From positions 1 through 18,437 of the forward strand of contig CALBGL010000044.1 in NCBI GenBank assembly GCA_937892735.1: a stretch of 18,437 bases of DNA. The letters are read 5' to 3'. Source of the stretch: an uncultured Clostridia bacterium. Its GTDB lineage: Bacteria; Bacillota; Clostridia; Lachnospirales; Bianqueaceae. Shown here piece after piece: positions 13,911-18,437 of the stretch. The stretch's first letter is position 1. Every line of letters starts with the position of its first letter. The position numbers and the translations under genes were made by a program. The notes beneath the pieces were generated by a model. It saw only the letters and a program-made list of their open reading frames with translations, had not been told where the DNA came from and did not search any database.

Positions 13911-14792
13911 TTATTCCTGCAAAACATTTTTCATGGCGGCCAGAAAAGATTTCAGGAGAGGACGGCCCTGGAGAGATTTGTAATAGACTCCAAAGGAAAT
14001 GGAAAACTCTTCTTTGAGCGGGACTCTGGCGAGATGGGGATCAGTAGGCAAGAGAAGATCTGGCAACAGAGATATGCCCAGACCGGCTTTGACAAGGACG
14101 GTCGCGCTTTCCGGAGATTCTGCGAAATGAAAATCGGAGAAGGGACGACCTTCCATACAGCGTCCCTGCAGCTGAAAGACCGGGGATGGCGCCATACCGG
14201 GTACGCTCAGGATCAGCGGTGTCTTCCGCAGATCGGAGAGGGCAAGCTGTGTATACGCCGCAAGGGGATGGTTCTTTGGGCAGACACATACGATGGGAGA
14301 CTTTATAAATTCCCGGTATGTGCCGGGGATTTTATTTGTATTCGATTCCTGAAAACCGACAATCGCGTCGACCTCCTCTTCTTCCAGAAGACGGTATAGA
14401 TGCGGAAAAGTGACAACGCGCAGGCGGGGATGCAGAGTCGGTGTCTCAAGCGCCATCTGCCGCAGTACATCCGATAAGAGAAAAAGATGCGTGTAACTAT
14501 GACAGCCGATGGAGAAAGGTTGTATTTCCTTAGATTCCGGGTTTTCAAATCGTTTCTTAGCACGCAGAGAGATCGCCGCGATATTACGGGCATCTTCCAG
14601 AAAGAGAATGCCTTCTTGTGTTAATTCGACGATACGCGTGGTTCGGCGAAAGAGTTTTACGCCAAGCTCCTCTTCTAAAGAGCGGATCTGATGCGTGACG
14701 GCCGGCTGAGTTACATTCAATCGTTCGGCGGCGCGAGCGAAGTTCAGAGTTTCTGCGACCTGTATAAAACAATCAATCTGAAACGTATTCAA
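13911..14792 (-). CDS. LysR-family transcriptional regulator
   Basis: A 293-residue DNA-binding regulator of normal LysR length. The N-terminal winged helix-turn-helix is plain: FIQVAETLNFARAAERLNVT (9-28) and QPAVTHQIRSLEEELGVKLF (29-48), then RRTTRIVELTQEG. The effector-binding domain runs from about 90 to the end. The start is a TTG, chosen because GGAGG lies nine bases upstream and the protein opens with the usual MNTFQIDCF pattern; no ATG fits. It is divergent from the marR-ABC operon, and a LysR-type palindrome (14808-14830) lies just upstream. Its inducer and targets are unknown; the divergent exporter operon or self-regulation are the natural candidates. Confidence 0.9.
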   Translation of the reverse strand: MNTFQIDCFIQVAETLNFARAAERLNVTQPAVTHQIRSLEEELGVKLFRRTTRIVELTQEGILFLEDARNIAAISLRAKKRFENPESKEIQPFSIGCHSYTHLFLLSDVLRQMALETPTLHPRLRVVTFPHLYRLLEEEEVDAIVGFQESNTNKIPGTYREFIKSPIVCVCPKNHPLAAYTQLALSDLRKTPLILSVPGMAPSPVFQLQGRCMEGRPFSDFHFAESPESATVLVKAGLGISLLPDLLLPTDPHLARVPLKEEFSISFGVYYKSLQGRPLLKSFLAAMKNVLQE

Positions 14793-14807
14793 GGATCAAG
14801 ACCTCCT

Positions 14808-14830
14808 ATTGATTAAATTTATTTATCAAT
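14808..14830. promoter_or_regulatory. Candidate LysR binding site
   Basis: ATTGAT (14808-14813) and ATCAAT (14825-14830) form an inverted repeat with an 11-base A/T spacer and contain the T-N11-A core expected of LysR-type boxes. It begins 15 bases upstream of the LysR start codon and ends 16 bases before the -35 of the marR promoter, so it could control both genes. AT-rich sequence makes chance repeats easier. Confidence 0.5.
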
Positions 14831-14846
14831 AATAACACATTTTGAA

Positions 14847-14874
14847 TTCACAAGCAAGCAAAATGCAGTATAAT
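14847..14874 (+). promoter_or_regulatory. Sigma-A promoter of the marR-ABC exporter operon
   Basis: -35 TTCACA (14847-14852), a 16-base spacer and a perfect -10 TATAAT (14869-14874). The predicted start is near 14881, inside a large inverted repeat that probably is the repressor site. Confidence 0.8.
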
Positions 14875-14875
14875 A

Positions 14876-14904
14876 GTTCACGTGCGAAATATTCACACGC
14901 GAAC
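14876..14904. promoter_or_regulatory. Candidate MarR operator
   Basis: GTTCACGTGCGAA (14876-14888) and TTCACACGCGAAC (14892-14904) form an inverted repeat matching at 11 of 13 positions around a 3-base centre. It begins two bases after the -10 and covers the predicted transcription start. This is the place where a MarR protein would repress its own operon. The two halves also read as direct repeats (TTCAC....CGAA), which may reflect a dimer-of-dimers site. Confidence 0.65.
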
Positions 14905-14922
14905 AAGAAGGGAGAGGAGAGT

Positions 14923-15363
14923 ATGGAAGGAACACAGATGATCCGTCTGCTGAAGCAGCTGCATCTGGCCATGCAGAGATTTGGACGCAGCCAGATGGAT
15001 CATAAGGATCTGAGCACAGCCCAGCATATCCTGCTGGAATATGTATTAAATAAAAGACTGGAACCGCTCTATTCCACAGATTTGCATAAGTATATCGGCA
15101 TTTCCAAAGCGGCGGTTTCTGCCACCCTAAAAGGATTGTATACAAAGGGGTATGTCACCTTTTTGAGAGAAGAGACCGACGAACGGAAAAAACGGATTTT
15201 CCTGACAGATAAAGCCTTACAAGAAGCGGAAGTGATCGAGAAAGAGATGCAGGCTGGGGAAGCGCGGCTGTGTCAGGGGATTTCCGCGGAGAATCTGGAG
15301 GTGATCCGGCAGGGGCTCTGTCAGATGATTCAAAATATGAAAGAGGGGGAGGATATGCCATGA
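14923..15363 (+). CDS. MarR-family transcriptional repressor
   Basis: A 146-residue winged-helix regulator. The recognition helix region is STDLHKYIGISKAAVSATLK (51-70), followed by a wing with the family's charged signature ETDERKKRIFLT (84-95), flanked by dimerisation helices at both ends. The start at 14923 is chosen because GGAGAGGAGAG precedes it; a longer in-frame reading from 14842 would overlap the promoter. Its stop overlaps the ATG of the first ABC gene (ATGA). MarR genes in front of paired ABC exporters usually repress the operon until a toxic small molecule or peptide binds; a matching palindrome lies at the promoter. Confidence 0.9.
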   Translation: MEGTQMIRLLKQLHLAMQRFGRSQMDHKDLSTAQHILLEYVLNKRLEPLYSTDLHKYIGISKAAVSATLKGLYTKGYVTFLREETDERKKRIFLTDKALQEAEVIEKEMQAGEARLCQGISAENLEVIRQGLCQMIQNMKEGEDMP

Positions 15364-17120
15364 TTGGCATCTTGCTAAAACAAGTCAAGCAATATAAAAA
15401 AGTATCGATTTTAACGCCGATTTTTACGGCGTTGGAAGTGGTCATGGAAGTATTGATCCCGTTTATTATGGCGTCTATCATTGATAAAGGAATCGAAGCG
15501 GGAGATATGAATCAGGTGTATTTTTATGGCGCGATCATGTTGGTGATGGCATTCTTCAGTCTTTTGTTTGGGATTCTGGCTGGACGGTTCGCGGCGGCGG
15601 CTTCTTCAGGATTTGCCAGTAATCTCCGCGACGCCATGTATGAGAATATACAGACATTTTCATTTTCGAATATTGATAAGTTCAGTACCGCAGGACTGGT
15701 GACCCGTATGACAACGGACGTGACGAATGTACAGAATGCCTATCAGATGATCCTGAGGATTACGGTGCGCGCGCCGTTGATGCTCATCTGCAGCATGGCG
15801 ATGTGTTTCTTTATCAATTTGAAACTCAGCAGCATCTTTCTGGTGGCCATGGGGGTGCTTGCCATCGCTCTGATTCTCATCATGAGCAAGACGACAAAAA
15901 TCTTTGACCAGGTTTTTCGAAAATATGATGACCTGAACGCCAGTGTACAGGAAAATGTATCCGCGATTCGTGTTGTCAAAGCTTTTGTACGTGAGGAGCA
16001 TGAGAACGAGAAATTCAGCGCGGCTTCGGAACGTCTGTATAAATTGTTTGTCAAGGCGGAAGGCATTCTGGCGCTGAATAATCCTGTGATGATGCTCGTT
16101 GTATACGGATGTATTACGGCACTGTCCTGGTTTGGCGCCCGTTTCATTGTGGGTGGCAGCCTGACCACGGGAGAACTGACCTCCATGTTCAGTTATGTGA
16201 TGAGTATCCTGATGTCGCTGATGATGCTTTCCATGATCTTTGTCATGCTGACCATGAGCGCGGCCAGTGGACGGCGTATCGCAGAGGTACTCGATGAGAA
16301 GCCAGATCTGACCAACCCGGAAAAACCTGTGATGGAGATTTCGGATGGACGCATTGATTTCAATCATGTGAGTTTTTCCTATAAGCATGGCGGAGATGGA
16401 GAAGAAACGTTGCATGATATTGATCTGCATATCGCATCCGGGGAGACCATCGGTATCATAGGAGGTACCGGATGTGGAAAATCCAGTCTGGTGAACCTGA
16501 TCAGTCGTCTGTATGATGTAGACGAAGGCTCTGTGAAGGTGGGCGGCCGGGACGTACGAGAATATGATATGGAGACGCTGCGAAATCAGGTGGCCGTGGT
16601 ATTGCAGAAAAACGTTCTGTTTTCCGGCACGATACTGGATAACCTGCGCTGGGGAAAAGAAAACGCCACGGAAGAAGAATGCAGGGAGGTATGCCGGCAG
16701 GCTTGCGCTGACGATTTTATTGAGAAGATGCCGAAGAAGTATGAGACCTGGATTGAACAGGGTGGTACGAATGTGTCCGGCGGACAGAAACAGCGTCTCT
16801 GTATTGCCCGCGCACTGCTGAAGAAACCGAAAGTGCTGATTCTGGATGATTCTACCAGCGCGGTGGATACGGCGACAGATGCCCGGATCCGGGAGGCTTT
16901 CGCGAAGAAGATCCCGGGTACGACGAAACTGATCATCGCGCAGCGGATCTCCAGCGTGCAGAACGCGGATCGGATCCTGGTTCTGAATGAGGGCCGTATC
17001 AGTGGTTTTGGCACCCATGAACAGTTGCTTCAAAGTAACGAAATCTATCGAGACATCTATGAGACGCAGACGCAGGGCGGCGGCGACTTTGATCAGCAGG
17101 AAGGAAAGGAGGATGCGTGA
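15360..17120 (+). CDS. ABC exporter half-transporter with degenerate ATP site (BmrC/TM287-like)
   Basis: A 586-residue membrane ATPase: six-helix exporter domain (about 1-310) and a nucleotide-binding domain (about 335-575). Walker A is GGTGCGKSS (368-376), the signature VSGGQ is at 472-476, and Walker B ends in ILDDSTSAVD with Asp496-Asp497. The catalytic Glu position is Asp497 and the switch His is Gln528 (IIAQRISSV). Both changes are typical of the degenerate-site subunit of heterodimeric exporters such as BmrCD and TM287/288. The partner is the next gene, whose ATG overlaps this stop (TGATG). The start at 15360 follows GAGGGGGAGG and overlaps the marR stop. Substrate is probably a drug or peptide, not known. 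Confidence 0.92.
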   Translation: MIGILLKQVKQYKKVSILTPIFTALEVVMEVLIPFIMASIIDKGIEAGDMNQVYFYGAIMLVMAFFSLLFGILAGRFAAAASSGFASNLRDAMYENIQTFSFSNIDKFSTAGLVTRMTTDVTNVQNAYQMILRITVRAPLMLICSMAMCFFINLKLSSIFLVAMGVLAIALILIMSKTTKIFDQVFRKYDDLNASVQENVSAIRVVKAFVREEHENEKFSAASERLYKLFVKAEGILALNNPVMMLVVYGCITALSWFGARFIVGGSLTTGELTSMFSYVMSILMSLMMLSMIFVMLTMSAASGRRIAEVLDEKPDLTNPEKPVMEISDGRIDFNHVSFSYKHGGDGEETLHDIDLHIASGETIGIIGGTGCGKSSLVNLISRLYDVDEGSVKVGGRDVREYDMETLRNQVAVVLQKNVLFSGTILDNLRWGKENATEEECREVCRQACADDFIEKMPKKYETWIEQGGTNVSGGQKQRLCIARALLKKPKVLILDDSTSAVDTATDARIREAFAKKIPGTTKLIIAQRISSVQNADRILVLNEGRISGFGTHEQLLQSNEIYRDIYETQTQGGGDFDQQEGKEDA

Positions 17121-18437
17121 TGGCACAGAAAAGTTTACGAAATAACAAAGGCACCATTCTGCGGGTCCTCAAGTATATGGTGAAGGGGTATCCCATTTCT
17201 TTTATCGTTGTGATTCTCTGTATTATTGGATCCGCGCTGGCGACGGTACAGGGAACTCTGTTCGCGCAGAGTCTGATTGATGATTATATTATACCGCTGA
17301 CACAGGTGGCAAATCCGGATTTTGCCCCTCTTGCCTGGGCGTTGGCGCGTATGGTTCTGATCTATGGCATTGGGATCGTGTGCGCCTACGCGTATAACCG
17401 AATCATGGTCAACATCAGCCAGGGGACGATGCGCAATCTGCGTGTGAGGCTGTTTACGCATATGGAATCGCTGCCGATTCGATATTTTGATACCCATGCG
17501 CATGGCGACATCATGTCGGTGTATACGAACGATGTGGATACATTACGTCAGCTCATCAGTCAGAGTATACCGCAGACGATTCATTCTTCCGTGTCGCTGG
17601 TGACAACCTTTGTGACCATGGTACTTCTGGATATTCCGTTGACGATCGTCACGGTTCTGATGGTCCTGGTGATGCTCTATGTGGCCGGCAAACTGGGCGG
17701 TAAGTCCAGGTCCTATTTCCTGAAGCAGCAGAAGGCGCTGGGTAAGGTCAACGGTTATATTGAGGAAATGATGGAAGGACAGAAGGTGGTCAAGGTATTC
17801 TGCCATGAAGAAAAGAGTCTGGAGCAGTTCCGGTTCCTGAACGAGGATTTGCGGCAGAGCGCTTATAACGCGAATAAATTCGCGAACATCCTGATGCCTG
17901 TCAACGGTAACCTGGGGAATATCAGCTATGTCCTGTGTGCCGTCATCGGCGCGATCATGGCGCTGGGCGGCTATTCCGGGCTGACATTAGGAACTCTGGT
18001 TTCTTTCATGTCCCTGAATAAGAATTTCACACAGCCTGTGACGCAGATCAGCCAACAGCTCAACAGTATCGCGATGGCGATGGCCGGTGCGGAGCGTATC
18101 TTTAACATGATGGACGAGGAGCCTGAGGAAGATCACGGCTATGTGGAACTGGTGAACGCGAAGGTGATGCCCGATGGTACGCTGACGGAGACATCGGAGC
18201 GTACTGGAGTGTGGGCATGGCGCCATCCGCATCAGGCGGACGGGACCGTCACCTACGTGAAGCAGGAAGGCGATGTGGTCTTCGAGGATGTGACTTTCGG
18301 CTATAATCCAGATAAGACGATTCTTTATGATATCAACCTGTACGCGAAACCCGGTCAGAAGATCGCGTTTGTCGGCAGTACCGGCGCGGGCAAGACGACG
18401 ATCACGAATCTGATCAATCGTTTTTATGATATTCAGG
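17120..18437 (+). CDS. ABC exporter half-transporter, partner subunit (cut by window end)
   Basis: The ORF is open from the ATG at 17120 to the window end (439 codons seen, no stop). It has six membrane helices in about residues 20-310, the coupling region MRNLRVRLFTHMESLPIRYF and NDVDTLRQL, and the start of the nucleotide-binding domain with intact Walker A GSTGAGKTT (about 418-426). Between the two lies an insertion of about 40 residues (about 345-390) containing TGVWAWRHPH, seen in a subset of clostridial exporters. AAAGGAGG (17105-17112) serves the ATG, which overlaps the previous stop by one base. Signature, Walker B and switch residues lie beyond the window, so its expected role as the catalytically canonical partner cannot be checked here. 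Confidence 0.9.
   Translation, partial: MAQKSLRNNKGTILRVLKYMVKGYPISFIVVILCIIGSALATVQGTLFAQSLIDDYIIPLTQVANPDFAPLAWALARMVLIYGIGIVCAYAYNRIMVNISQGTMRNLRVRLFTHMESLPIRYFDTHAHGDIMSVYTNDVDTLRQLISQSIPQTIHSSVSLVTTFVTMVLLDIPLTIVTVLMVLVMLYVAGKLGGKSRSYFLKQQKALGKVNGYIEEMMEGQKVVKVFCHEEKSLEQFRFLNEDLRQSAYNANKFANILMPVNGNLGNISYVLCAVIGAIMALGGYSGLTLGTLVSFMSLNKNFTQPVTQISQQLNSIAMAMAGAERIFNMMDEEPEEDHGYVELVNAKVMPDGTLTETSERTGVWAWRHPHQADGTVTYVKQEGDVVFEDVTFGYNPDKTILYDINLYAKPGQKIAFVGSTGAGKTTITNLINRFYDIQ

Noticed and set aside
15660..17126. A 488-codon open frame opposite the first ABC exporter gene
   Set aside because: Shadow of a clear ABC transporter gene; His/Gln/Arg-rich composition and no start signals.

Overview
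The window looks like chromosomal DNA of a spore-forming, gut-type member of the Clostridia (Firmicutes; Lachnospirales or Oscillospirales seem most likely, but the sequence alone does not decide). Grounds: strong AGGAGG-type ribosome binding sites, sigma-A promoters with extended -10 elements, a carbohydrate ABC importer of the Lpl type with no ATPase gene beside it, a MarR/ABC/ABC efflux operon, and an nnr / GerS-YdcC-like lipoprotein / alr / mazF order that resembles conserved loci of Bacillus and Clostridioides. Base composition is roughly balanced. I see no rRNA, tRNA, CRISPR array, IS element or phage gene. No stretch over 300 bases lacks a gene; the largest gaps are about 120-150 bases and each holds regulatory signals described below.

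Layout. (1) 36-3930, plus strand: promoter, solute-binding lipoprotein, an intercistronic hairpin, two CUT1-type permeases and an intrinsic terminator. This is an oligosaccharide or polysaccharide-fragment importer that must borrow an ATPase from elsewhere. (2) 3955-4440, plus: a NimA-like flavin split-barrel protein just after that terminator. (3) 9889-4437, minus: one promoter and five tightly packed genes, namely a UDP-galactopyranose-mutase/protoporphyrinogen-oxidase-like flavoprotein, a GT-C (GT39-like) membrane glycosyltransferase, an unrecognised soluble alpha/alpha-toroid-like protein, a small membrane protein with a zinc ribbon, and a 1-phosphofructokinase-type PfkB kinase. This is the least explained and most interesting block, and suggests a cell-envelope or lipid-linked sugar pathway. 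It converges on the nimA-like gene with interlocked stop codons; its likely terminator is a two-way hairpin inside the nimA-like reading frame. (4) 9941-13855, plus: promoter, bifunctional NAD(P)HX repair enzyme nnr, GerS/YdcC-like lipoprotein, alanine racemase, MazF endoribonuclease and terminator. No antitoxin gene fits in front of mazF; a 12-codon leader ORF overlaps its start instead. (5) 14792-13911, minus: a LysR regulator. (6) 14847-end, plus: promoter, large inverted repeat, MarR regulator and two ABC exporter half-transporters that look like a heterodimer with one degenerate ATP site. The second is cut by the window edge.

How the parts work together: block 1 imports sugar; block 3 probably builds or modifies a glycan; block 4 combines metabolite repair, spore/germination-linked functions, D-alanine supply and an RNA-cleaving toxin-type nuclease; block 6 is a self-regulated drug or peptide exporter with a divergent LysR gene sharing its control region. 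All functional calls are from reading motifs by eye; no database search was run.
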